Below, piece by piece: positions 43,917 to 55,378 of a DNA stretch of 64,000 nt. Origin of the DNA: Penicillus capitatus (Eukaryota > Chlorophyta); contig OZ287695.1 in assembly GCA_965649825.1 (NCBI GenBank), forward strand, positions 868,001 to 932,000. The letters are read 5' to 3'. How positions within the stretch are numbered: position 1 is the first letter of the stretch; each line of letters starts with the position of its first letter. The notes beneath the pieces are model-generated. The model was given only the letters and a program-made list of their open reading frames with translations, did not search any database and was not told where the DNA came from. A program made the translations under genes and the position numbers.

Positions 43917-46900
43917 TCACGGACTCAGGAGTTTCTTAAGAAAAGGCCCTTCTGAGTTAGAGCAAATAGGGTCAGCGTGAAAACAGATAACGTCAAAAGG
44001 CGTTTTACCATCGTTGTTCGTTATCGTCTTCGATGCTCCGGCATCCACCAGGACCTGAAAATACACAATCAAACTACATGATGATCTCTCTGACTCGCCT
44101 TTGCTGTCTCTGATTCGCCTTCATCTGCTGCATAGTGAAGTGGAGTATCTCCATATATATCTACTGCATTGAGAGAGACATCTTCTGCGATCAACAACTG
44201 CAACAGGGAAAATGGAAAAGGGCGTTAAGTTAGGAGTATACTTTCACGACTTCAGGATTCCCTCTAGCCACGGCAAGGTGAAGTGGTGTCATTTCATAAT
44301 CGGTTTCATCGTCGGCGTTTGCTCCGTGTTCGAGAAGAACCTGGCAATCGGCAGATTTTGTCAACATGGCAACGAAGTGAATCTACAACCGACCTCCACC
44401 ATTTTAGCGCCTGCGTAACGTGCTGCAATATGCAGAGCAGTCCATCCATCGTCGTCGGCCTGTTCGATGTCCGCTCCGTTCTCGAGGAGCATCTGACAGT
44501 CGATAGATTCCGCTAGTAATGCAACGAAGTGAACACGTTACCGACCTTGACCATTTCAGCGCCTGCGTGACGTGCTGCAAAGTGCAGAGCAGTCGATCCA
44601 TCGTCCGTCGCTGCGTTAACGTCTGCTTCGTGTTCGAGGAGAACCTATACGACAGCTTCTGCAAGTGTAGAAGAAGTGAATACGTTACCGACCTTGACCA
44701 TTTCAGCGCCTGCGTAACGTGCTGCAATATGCAGAGCAGTCCATTCATCGTCGTTGGCCTGTTCGATGTCCGCTCCGTTCTCGAGGAGGACCTGACAGTC
44801 GATAGATTCCGCTAGTAATGCAACGAAGTGATTGCATAACTGACCTTGACCATTTCAGCACCTGCCAAACCTGCTGCAACATGCAGAGCAGTCGATCCAT
44901 CGTCCATCGCTGCGTTAACGTCTGCTTCGTGTTCGAGGAGAACCTATACGACAGCTTCTGCAAGTGTAGACGAAGTGATTGCATAACGGACCTTGACCAT
45001 TTCAGCACCTGCCAAACCTGCTGCAATATGCAGAGCAGTCGATCCATCGTCCATCGCTGCGTTAACGTCTGCTTCGTGTTCGAGGAGAACCTATACGACA
45101 GCTTCTGCAAGTGTAGACGAAGTGATTGCATAACGGACCTTGACCATTTCAGCACCTGCCAAACCTGCTGCAATATGCAGAGCAGTCCTTCCATCGTCGT
45201 TAGCTGCGTTAACGTCTGCTTCGTGCTCGAGGAGAACCTGGCAATCGACAGATTCTGCCGTTGGGGCAACTAAGTGAATCTACAACCGACCTCCACCATT
45301 TTGGCGTCTGCGTATCGAGCTGCCAGATGCAAAGGAGTCTCTGTGTTGCTGTTCAGCTTGTCGACGGTTGCGTTATGTTCCAGAAGAACCTACAAAGCAT
45401 GAGCACAGGGATTTGATAAACAGAAGCAATGCGTCTAGGCTCTGTAATCCAGAGTGGACTCGGAAGAGCGTGCTACCTCGGTGCTTTCTGTCGCACTGTA
45501 ATACGCCGCCCAGTGCAGCAAAGTCAATTGCTGCCGTTTAGAGTACCATGGCATTCGAACCATGGCCTTGTAGAAAGAATCTGGATCCAGTTCCTCCAAA
45601 AGAGCAGCTTCCAGCTTTAGGGCATTGTCATCCTTTATACAGCGAAACGCCTCCTACGGAACTGTCTGTCATTCCCAACGATCTTCATTGTCAATGCAAC
45701 CTTAATCAGCTCCTTCTGCGAAAGTCTTCTCATCTCTTCGCGCCATTCTTCACGTTCCTGTTGTTCCGACTTCTCCTCTTTCACTTTGTCGTCTACATGT
45801 TCATTTAACTCTGAAGATCTTACGTCATCTTCATCATCTTGCGAAGCTCCGTTAGTAACTTCCAATGTGTCTTGCACCTGCACTGAGCAATCAGGACAGA
45901 AAAGCAGATTTGGAGAACAGTTTACATCGTCTTCGCCAATTTCTTTTAGAATCCAGTCCCAGAACGCGCCGATACTTGTGTAAATGGAAGGTGATCCATC
46001 AACGCAATTCTTAGATCCCATGGATGTCACGCCGACAATCATGTCGAGTTCCGGATTTCCGGCAGCTACGTCTCCTTTAGGTTTGTTAGAGATCAACAGC
46101 GGACCACCAGAGTCTCCTACAACAAGAGAATCTCGGCAGAAATAGGTAATCTCATATCACCGTCCTAAACCTTCACATGTGTTTTCAGGCGAGAATCCAG
46201 CGCAAATTGAGTGACTCTTGACTGAGTTGCCCATGAGTTTCTTGCAGATGTGGTGTTCCACATGTACTAGATCATTCGTCATCTGTAAAGAATTCGGATA
46301 CTTTCCAGTCTTGTTTAGTCCCCATCCGAGTACGGTAAACATCTTCCCGGTAGGAAAATCGCCTCCCTGAGTGTCTAGTGACGGCAGCGTGAGATTTGCC
46401 TCTTTATTCAATTTGACAACGGCGATGTCATATCCATCTTTCACGTCGCCGCTCCAAGATTCGTGAATGTGACTCTCTTCCCCGCTGAATACCTAATAAC
46501 TTCCTTCTCGGTAAAGTGAATGGCCTTGAACAGATCACTTTGTCGGAGTCGATTGCGTCGAGCTCGTAAATACCGCAGCGGACAAGCGGATGTCTACCGA
46601 GACTGTTCAAAGATGGATCAACGCAATGTGCTGCAGTGACCACCCATTGTGGTCGAATGAGAAATCCGCCGCAGCGGTGGACCTCTTCTTCTCGTGTCGC
46701 AAGACTGCAAACGTAAGGGAACCGTCCCTCAGGCGCCTCTTCGCCCTTCGTCAAGAAAAAAAGTTAGGTGCCGTCAGAGAATCGTGCGACTTCACGATAA
46801 TGTATGGAACGTGTTTCTTCGTGGAGTCTGGGTTTCCCGACTTCTCTGAACAATCACCCGTGTCGGAGTGTTAACCGACAGTAGTAATTTGTACTCTGAA

Positions 46901-46991
46901 CTTTAGGACTGGGGTCGGCACAGATATGCAGCACGGATGCCAAGAGGAGCAAAGCTGCAATGGACTTTCTCGGCAACGAAAAAAGCAACAT
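43917..46991 (-). CDS. Secreted S1 peptidase fused to ankyrin repeats, copy 2
   Basis: Same plan as copy 1: signal exon 46991-46910, propeptide 46845-46796, peptidase exons 46745-46539, 46492-46171 and 46116-45926, charged linker 45877-45701, cap exon 45653-45477. Then nine ankyrin exons (first 45389-45291) and the terminal repeat, stop TGA 43919-43917. Mature start IIGEEAPEGRFPY. TAAHC, DGYDIAVVKL and GDSGGP are all present, with Asn at position 189. The 48-bp intron after 45926 is stop-free and in frame, so it could be retained. Ankyrin repeats 2-4 sit in units of exactly 147 bp (99-bp exon plus 48-bp intron); two of them are nearly identical. The last intron has a GC donor (44098). Confidence 0.85.
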
Positions 46992-47337
46992 GTTTTGAGG
47001 TATAAGAAAGCGGATGTCTGTTGAAACGCCAACAGCCGTTTAAATAGATTCGGCGCCATCCATTTGTCACATCGCATTGAACTAACCACCACGATGACTT
47101 CTGGACACCGCACAACGAGAGACGCTACCACGTGTCCAGTGCATTGCACCAAGTGTCCCCCGGTTTTATCAATCGCCACTTAAATAAAGTATTATTAAAA
47201 CAGGCTCTGTGCCTTTATAGAATGAGTGAGTTCTCACGGCAGCATTCCTGAAATACGTTTACGGTCTGCTTTCTTCACACAATGTTCGATTTCCGTCAAG
47301 GTCATTTACTTCGTAATCCCTTTGTTTCTCACTCTTC
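46992..47337 (-). promoter_or_regulatory. Conserved upstream block of copy 2
   Basis: Closely similar to 56-402; TTTAAA at 47039-47044 lies 48-53 nt before the ATG. The similarity ends at about 47337, where the LMBR1-like relic begins. Confidence 0.55.
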
Positions 47338-47339
47338 CT

Positions 47340-47750
47340 TCACGGGCATCGAGATGAGAATCGGACCGGAAGGGATGTTAGTCGAGCCTGAGGGTATTTG
47401 GATTCAAGTTCTTGATTCATGTCTTCGAGGATGAGCAGCTGTTTATTGAATTTTTTGACGTTTCGTTTCCACCGGCGGCTGTGTCCGCTCTCTTGTTCCT
47501 CCTTCTCCAGCTCTTCTCCCAGGATTTTTATTTTTCGTGCATGTTGCGCCAGGAAACGTGCTTGCTGTACGTATTCCGATCAGCTGATGGTAAGAGTGGG
47601 ACGTGCGAAGAAGGCGGAGATGAGATCCACTGGCAAAGAAGACAGTCCGATGCCGCCGCAGATGAGGAACGTCCACCATCCCACGGCCGAAAACAGGGCC
47701 ACCGCGTGCGGCGGAATATCGTTCTCATTTTTCAGGTCTTTTATTTCACT
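47340..47750 (-). pseudogene. LMBR1/LMBD-like membrane protein exon with a premature stop
   Basis: Minus strand: AVALFSAVGWWTFLICGGIG, then LSSLPVDLI and ARPTLTIS, an in-frame TGA (47582-47580), then SEYVQQARFLAQHARKIKIL and GEELEKEEQESG ... RRWKRNVKKFNKQLLILED ... YPQ. This is the transmembrane segment plus charged coiled coil typical of LMBR1-domain proteins (VGW-F--GGIGL--LPLDLI-----RP, then ELGEELEKEE). The rest of the gene is missing on both sides. If instead an intron GTCCCACT...GTACAG were used the stop would be skipped at the cost of about 13 conserved residues. A truncated pseudogene is the simpler reading. Confidence 0.6.
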
Positions 47751-48179
47751 ACACCCCTCTTGGCATCACACTGAAGACATCATGGAGACAGCAGGCCCAT
47801 TGCGTCAGAGGCGAGGCGAGGCGCATTTGGTCTCCGGAAAAGGAGAGGGACGAGGCGTTTGAAAGGGAGAGAGACATGTCGATGTGTCCCTGGTTCCAGA
47901 AATTCTCGAAACTCATGCTGCCGAAGGCCAGCCTCGCTATTGAAAACTCCACGTATCCGGCCAGGGTCTAGGCAATGCCCAATATAAACCCGATGACAGT
48001 CATTGCTGTCAATTGGGACATTCACCTTTCTTAATTTGCACATGTCAAATCCTTCTGTGTTCACAACAAAGGATGCATGGTCGATACTAGACAAGCTATC
48101 GGCCTTATGGCGGTATACATTTTCATGTTTTGGAAAAGATGAATGAACTCCCTAAAGTATCGAACTGTCCTAGTTGCTG
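47751..48179. other. Intergenic, no gene supported
   Basis: Short overlapping minus-strand ORFs of up to about 100 codons are present with no recognisable domain. It may contain further decayed pieces of the LMBR1-like gene, but none aligns convincingly. Confidence 0.3.
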
Positions 48180-48857
48180 CTATTTACATTCGCCTTGAAT
48201 CCAACTCAATCAATCACGTTCGTCAAAGTCTTGCAGATAAGCAAAAGAAAATAGAAACCATTATCACTTCGCCCGTCAAGAAAAATCTCGTGTCATATCG
48301 ATATCTCTGCGGCCCATTCTGAATAATGATATCATGGCTTCATATGTCTCTCCCCTGTCACGAGCGCTCGTGTATCATGCAAAACATGTGTTCTAAAACA
48401 ACCCTGGCAAATGGCGGACCTTCATATTGGGGTGATGATGCTCTATGACTCTACAGAGAAGTTTCTGCCAACGAGTCCTTATGGCGATTCAGTGCGAGAG
48501 ATCAAGGTCAACTTGTCAATGTGACTGCGAGGACATGTTCGCATCATAGACTCTCACGTACAGACTTCGAGAGAGAAACTCGAATGTGCCACAAGAAGCT
48601 GCTATCGCACTGTAGTTGCGGCGACGCTGGGTCGACAATACACTGAATTTGTCACTAATCAGCAATCGATAACATAGCCATGATCCTAGTGACTTGTCTT
48701 TTCGTGCACACAGGAAATTAATCAATCAATTGTTCCCCCGCTCTAACGGGTCAACAGAAGTGTTCGTGAGAACACGTAGGTGTTGTAAAATCAACTAAGA
48801 ATTAGACTGTTGTTCAGATGATATGTTTGAGAGTCGAGGACTCCATTGGACGACTCC
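48180..48857 (-). repeat. 3'-flanking segment of copy 3, duplicated at 17010-17696
   Basis: Over about 680 bases the order of blocks matches 17010-17696 (for example AACTCAATCAA, AGTCTTGCAG, GATATCATGGCT, CCCCTGTCAC and AGCGCTC). Noncoding. Confidence 0.6.
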
Positions 48858-51800
48858 TCATGGACGCAGGAGTCTCTCAAGGGCGAGTCGTGTCGATTTA
48901 GAACATTCAACGGAAGTACGCAGACAGATAACGCCAAAAGGCGTTTCTTTATCTTCGTTAGTTGCAGTCTTCGATGCCCCGGCATCCACTAGAACCTGAA
49001 TGAAATGCACCGTCAAGCACTGATGTGCTACGTCTGACTTGCCTGTGCCATTTTTGGCTCTCCGTCACGTGCGGTTATGTGAAGTGGCGTTTCTCCATTG
49101 TCATCGACCGCATCGATATCGGCCCCTTCTTCAAGCAACAGCTACAGCAACAACAAACGTGGACAAGAAAACAAGAGCAAATGAGCATGCACCTGCAAAA
49201 TTTTGGGGTTACTGCTGTAGTTGGCGGCATCGTGTAGAGGAGTTTCTCCATTGTAAGCGACCGCATTGACCTCGGCCCCTTCTTTGAGTAACAGCTACAT
49301 CCAACAACAACGTGGACAAAGAAACAGAAGCGAATCGCCAGGCACCTTCACAACTTCGTAGTTACTGCTGTAGGAGGCGGCATTGTGAAGAGGAGTATCT
49401 CCATCGTAATCGACCGCATTGACGTCAGCCCCTTCTTTAAGTAACAGCTACATCCAGCAACGTCCACAGGACAACAGAAGTAAAACGGCAAGCACCTTCA
49501 CGTATTCGAGGTTAGCTGCATAGTCGACGGCAAAGTGAAGCGGAGTGTTTCCATCCTTGTCGACCGCAGTGATGTCGGCCCCTTTTCTAAGTAACAGCTA
49601 CACCCAACGACAGACATGGACAAAAAACAGTAGCAAATCGCCAGGTACCTTCACAATGTCGGGATCATCATGGAAGGAGTCGAAGAAGAATACCAGCCTA
49701 TCACCGTACCCGACGGCAAGGTGAAGTGGAGTTTCTCCATCGTCATTCACCTCATTGATGTCGATCCCTTCTTCAAGCAATAGCTACAACCAACGACGGA
49801 CGTAGACAAGAGAAGAGAAGCGAAGCGGTATGCACCTGCAGGATCTTGGCGTGATTACTGTGTTGGGCGGCAGAGTGAAGTGGCGTCCATCCGTCCTCGT
49901 CGACGACATCAACCTTCGCTCCGTGCTCGAGGAGTATCTGAAAAACGAAAGCTTCTGTCGATAAGACGACGAAGTGACCGTGGAGCCGACACCTTGACCA
50001 CTTCGACTTCTGCGAAACTTGCCGCCCGATGCAAAACAGTAAACCCATCGTCCTTGGCCTGGTTGACATCCGCTCCGTGTTCAAGGAGAACCTTAACAGT
50101 CGAGTGTCTCTGGCAGAGGCGACGAAGTTAATGCGTAACTAACCTTGACCACTTCGGCGTCGTGGTTAGACACAGCTTCATACAGAACAGACCATCCGCT
50201 GTCCGTGACCCTTTTAACCTTCGCTCCATTCTTGATAAGGAGCTGACAGTCGACAATATCTGTTGATCAGGTAACGAAATGTATGCGGCACCTACCTCGA
50301 CCAACTCGGCGTCTGCGTTGTTCGCTGCTTCAAACAGAGGAGTATCGTCTCCGTCGTCGACCTTATTGACGTCTGCTCCGTGATTAATGAGTACCTATCT
50401 CTCTAAGACACTTGCCGAGGCGCGCGGGAGCACATCAGATCTCGCCTGCGCAGTTTTCGTGTTTCCGTAATAAGCAGCATCGTGTAGGGGTGTGTTTTGA
50501 TAGTCATCAACGGCGTTCACTTTGGCTTCGTGATCCAGAAGAATCTGTGAACAGACATCTGAGCAGACGCGTGAGATGACATTGAAAGTTCACCTTTGCC
50601 ATACTCGCGCGTCCGTTCACTGCTGCCACATGCAGCGGAGTATCGCCGTACTTGCTGGGTTTGTCCACTCTTGCACCATATTCCAGAAGCACCTTCAAAT
50701 AGAAAAAACATGGCTATAAATGGACAGAACCGAACAGTCTAAACTCTGTACTCCAAAGAACTTAGAGCATACCCACCTTCATGCATTCTGAAGCATTATA
50801 ATACGCCGACCAGTGCAACAAAGCAAACCGCTTCTGTTCCACAGAGGTCGAGAGAGCAGAGCGTCTTGTGGCGTATGTGTATATATATACGGGCCATGGA
50901 ACATAGGACTCGTAGGAGGAATCTGGATTCAGCTCCTCCAAAAGTACGGCTTCCAACTTCGGGGCATTGTTATCTTTAATGGATTCAATAGCTTCCTACA
51001 GAACCATCAGTTCATTCACCGCGATCTCCATCGTCAGTGCAACCTCGATCATCTCTTTCCGTGAGAGTTTCGTCATCCTCGCGCGTTCCTTTTCAATCTT
51101 CCGCTTTTCCGACTGTTCCTTTTTCGTTTCATTGTCTGGCGATCGCTCTATTGCAGGAGGTTTTGCGTCCTCGTCACCATCTGCTGATGGTTGCTCCACC
51201 GATTGCTGTCGATTTTTCTCCTGTTCTAGGCGATCAGACACGAGGAACGGATGTCTAAAACAGTTTACCTCTGGATCTTCGTCGATCTTCTCGAGAATCC
51301 AGCCCCAGAATGCACCGATGCTTGTATAGATGGTCGGCGATGTGTCGGTGCAGTCTTCGGACCCAAATGATGTTACACCAACAAGCAGGTCGAATCTTGG
51401 ACTCCCGGTGGCTATGCTGCCTCCAAATCTGTTGGGAATCAACAGTGGACCGCCAGAATCGCCTTCAGGAGAAGAGGCTTGGCAGAGAGCAATGCTAACG
51501 GGTAAGTGTTTAACCTTCGCATGTGTTCTCATTCTCACCCGAGAATCCAGCACAGATCGAGTGTTTCTTGACGGCGTCTTGCAGAAATCCTTCGCAGTGG
51601 CGGTGATTTACATAAATAAGGCTGTCTGCTATCTGTAGAGAGTTTGGATGATTTCCAGTCTCGTCCTGTCCCCAGCCCAGAGCGGTAAACAACTTACCCT
51701 CTCGGAATTCTCCTCCCTGAATGTCTATCGATGGCAGTGTGAGGTTCGCATTCCTGTCTAATTTGACCAAAGCGATGTCGTATCCATCCTTAACATCTCC

Positions 51801-52348
51801 GGCCCAGGATTCATGCCAGTAACTTGCCTCGCCGCTGAACACCTAGCAAGTATTCATTTCTACGCAGAACGCGTAGAAACGCGAATGTGTTACTCTGCTG
51901 TGGTCACTATCATTAAGCTTGTGAATACCGCAGCGGACGAGCGGATTTCTTCCCAGGCTGTTAGAAGATGAGGGGTCGACGCAGTGCGCTGCTGTGACCA
52001 CCCACTGCTGTCGAATGAGCGTTCCGCCGCAGTGATGAGAACCCGTTTCTCGAGTGGATAGACTGCAAATGTAGGGGAACCGTCCTTCAGGTGCCTCGTT
52101 TCCCTGTAAGAAGAACGAACGTCAAAATCTGAGTTCGTGCATCACGGACGATCTCACGATGACATAGGGAATGAGAAACTGCCCGGACGCCGATTTTTCT
52201 GCGACCTCTAACATACACGCGCGCCGGAAATGTCACCCGGAGAGGCACTACCTTTCTTTTTTTGGCATGCTGCCACGCAGAAGTGCAAGAAAAGCAGCAG
52301 AGAAAAATGAAAGCCGCGACGGCAAAGTGAAACAGAGAAACGTTTCAT
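48858..52348 (-). CDS. Secreted S1 peptidase fused to ankyrin repeats, copy 3 (longest)
   Basis: Signal exon 52348-52252, propeptide 52207-52158, peptidase exons 52103-51894, 51842-51515 and 51462 to about 51270, a charged linker and a cap, then eleven ankyrin exons and a terminal repeat, stop TGA 48860-48858. Mature start VIGNEAPEGRFPY. TAAHC, DGYDIALVKL and GDSGGP are present, Asn at 189. The signal peptide differs from copies 1 and 2 and matches copy 4 in exon length (97 nt). Two introns use GC donors (50445 and 49042). The cap exon carries an extra in-frame 57-bp GTATATATA...ACAG segment (50890-50834), probably a copy-specific intron. The seventh ankyrin repeat has an 11-12 residue insertion (FFFDSFHDD). 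Confidence 0.83.
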
Positions 52349-53136
52349 GTCAACGGCAAGAATGTGTTTGTGGTAGAACGTGCGCTTAAGTAACGCGAAC
52401 GGTTCAGTCATTAAATGCTTTCCCTTACCCGTCGCTGCGTGCTGGCCATTGAGGAAAGACGGATGGAACCGTTCGTACGTCTCCTTCGTAGATTTGGATT
52501 CCTAGACACCGAGATGACGCATGGGAGAGATCTAATGCTTCCCGCAATGCGTATGCATACACACTTCTCAACTGTGCTTATCACTTTAAATACTGTTTAT
52601 ACATACAAGCAGTGGTTGATGGTAGATATGACATCGAACTGAGAAGAACGCAATCACGGAAGGAACACCGTCTCATGCTACAAAACAGAGCTAAGCAGTA
52701 GATTCCGCCTAGGTTTAGGGTAGTAACGTTTCTATTTTGTTCACGGCATCGAGAAAAGCAATACCGAGCGTTGGGCCTGCCAGCGAGTTCTCCCGCAGCG
52801 TCGATAGAAACGAAGGCCTCTTCTGCTGGGATGCACATTAAAGATATGTTTGTCATCTGAACACTGTGTATGTCCTTAGGTAACCTGCCTATTTCACTCT
52901 TTGCGGATTCGTCTGTTTGGAGAAACAACGGTTCGAAGCTCGGAGTGGCGGTAATGGTTGAGAACTCTTTCAGTGGCGCATTTTGACATTTGCGGTTTGT
53001 TTGAGTAATCGTCGATGCTGCACGACGATCAAAGGGATACTGAGGACGGTTTTTCCTATTTTATCAACTTCCATTCGTATAAGATACACCTTTATGCTTT
53101 CCGCTCGTGCTGCATCTGGATTTCGTGTGTGAAACG
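52349..53136. other. Divergent intergenic region, no gene supported
   Basis: This lies between the start of copy 3 (minus) and the start of the VWA-Cache-lectin copy B (plus). It does not contain the conserved upstream block seen at copies 1 and 2. Promoters for both genes must be here; no further feature is seen. Confidence 0.4.
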
Positions 53137-55378
53137 ATGACCGTTCCCAGAATAATAGCTTTTCTAGCATTGGCACTTTTGTTGTCGACACACAGTAGCT
53201 TCGGTCAAATCATCGACTCCATTCCAAAACTCAGACGCTTCATAAGGTCACAGGAAGCCATTGTGAAAGACATCGCCGAGAACGCAACGAAATGGCATGC
53301 GGACAGAATCCGTCTCGTCCGCGACTGCGAATGCTCCAGACACGCCTGTTCTAATGACTTCCTAAACGTCGAGTGCGTCCACCACCTCGGGGAACTGGAC
53401 ATTTGTAAAACCGACGGACGACGGGTGGACTACAACAACTCCATCTTCCGCACGCCTCGGGGCACGAATCCGAAGAGGCTCACCGACAGCCTCAAGGAGA
53501 GCATCTGCGTCTACAAGCAGTTAGAAGATGTCGTCAAGGAATACGGTCGCGATGAGATTGGATGGATTTACATCGGTAAGAGTAATTCTCAGTCCTTCGA
53601 CGTTATCCAGTTCTACAGGAACACGAGATGGACACTTTCGACGGTATCCAGGCACGGCGGATTCGCGTCATGACGAGAATGGAGATGAGTTGTGGAATTT
53701 ATGCAGACTGTACGATCCTCGCCTTCGTCCATGGTATATCGGAGCCAGTACTGGACCGAAGGACCTCGTTCTGGTGGTGGACAAGTCCGGCTCCATGCTG
53801 GACTACATAGATTTTGCGCAAACGAAGACCAAGTGGGATTTGATTTCTCGAGCTGTGTCCGAAATGATCGACACGTTTACCTTTGCCGACTTCATCTCTC
53901 TAGTGACGTTTTCGGACTCGGCTGGGACAGCTTTGCATGGAACGGGTCTTGTCAGAGCCACCGAAGAAAATCGTCAGAGACTGAAAGAAGCACTTCGAAA
54001 TGAGACTGCCGTGGGGCAAACCAATTTTACAGCAGCATTTGAAGCAGCCTTCCCTTTGCTATGGGAGGGCTGCGACACCGAGCCGCCGCAATGTTCGAAC
54101 TGCGAGAAGATCATTCTTTTTCTGACGGACGGCAGAGACACATCTGGAGAGAATCGAGCAAGCATCAAGCCGTCCAAGATGGCCGCCGTCATTGAACGCC
54201 TTCAAACAGAACTTGCCAACAAAACAGGCAAACGTGCAACCATCTTCACCTATTCGATGTCCGACGATGCCGACGATGGCATCCCCAGACAGATCGCCTG
54301 TGCGAACAATGGAGCCTGGGCCTTCATCGGGTTCCACACAAAGACACTGGACGCCTTGAACTCATACTACCTGTATGAGGCGGCCAAGCGCCGTACAGAA
54401 TCGCCGTTCTGGATCGAGCCCTACGAGGATGCGAGCGGACTGGGACTCGTCACCACAGTGGCCATGCCTTTCTATGCCCGCGGAACGAACGATGTGCCTG
54501 ATGTGTTCCTGGGCGTCGTGGGACACGACATCATTCTGAGCGAACTGGATTTCGAAGAAGTGACCAGAGATCAAGTGATCAGTGCTATTATACCCCGTTC
54601 AAAGGACTGTCATCTCGCAGACAACACTCCCTGCGAGTTGCAGGTCTACAGGAATGCGCACGATAGGAGATCGCGCTGTGCTGATCCCCATCACGACATA
54701 TCCAAGCACTCTCCGTCTGCTAAGTCAAAGGAGCCGTACGTCCTGTGTCACGTGCATAAAGGTATGTACTACAAGAGATCGGTGGAAGAGGCGACCTGGA
54801 GAGAGGCCGTTTCCAAGTGCGAGGACATCGGAGGAAGCCTTGTGAGTGTCAAAGATGAAGAGGAGTTGGCTTTTCTGGCAAATCTGGCATCGATTGACGG
54901 ATCTTGGATTGGCGCAGAGAAAACGCCAATGGCAAGCTTTGGCTGGCTGGACGACTCTTTACCGACTCTGTCACGGGACTCCGAGTTTTGGGGTATCCAG
55001 GAACCTCTGGCTGTACATGGAACCGAAAACTGTGTCGCCATCGACACGAGAGGCGTCATCGCCAACCTGAAAGCCATGCCATGCAACAACCTCGCGACAT
55101 ACATCTGCAAGTTTGACACTGACGATACGTGTCCTGCCGGCATCGCCAGCCCAGGAGTAAAGGGATACTTCAAGGTTCCCCCTCTGGACAAGTGCGTCGA
55201 CGAAATCGAAGCTCTCGATGAGACGAAGCCTGTCGAAGACGTCGAGGATCTGTCGACGGATGATGTCATGTGCCCCTTGGGCAGAAACAGAACGAACGCG
55301 GAACTTCAATGCTGCGGCGCCGACGACGATCTCTGCAGGACTATCTCCAAGAGAAGGTCTTTCAAGAAGCAATGTTAG
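53137..55378 (+). CDS. Secreted VWA + Cache-like + C-type lectin protein (family copy B)
   Basis: Exons 53137-53575 and 53619-55378 with a 43-bp phase-1 intron at the same position as in copies A and C; 732 aa. Signal peptide (1-24), Cys-rich N-terminal segment (CECSRHACSNDF), DEIGWIYIG, a VWA domain with intact MIDAS DKSGS and FLTDGRDTS, a Cache-like PFWIEPYEDASGLGLVTTVA, C-type lectin-like domain ending ATYIC, and the conserved terminal Cys module. Unlike A and C it has an extra ~22-residue C-terminal extension rich in Lys/Arg and Cys. There is no membrane anchor. Start chosen at the Met giving the signal peptide (53137) rather than the Met at 53107. Confidence 0.87.

Noticed and set aside
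45878-45925. In-frame 48-bp stretch in copy 2 as coding sequence
   Set aside because: It has a GTAAAC donor and GTGCAG acceptor at the exact place where copies 1 and 3 have an intron, so it is more likely an intron; retention cannot be excluded.
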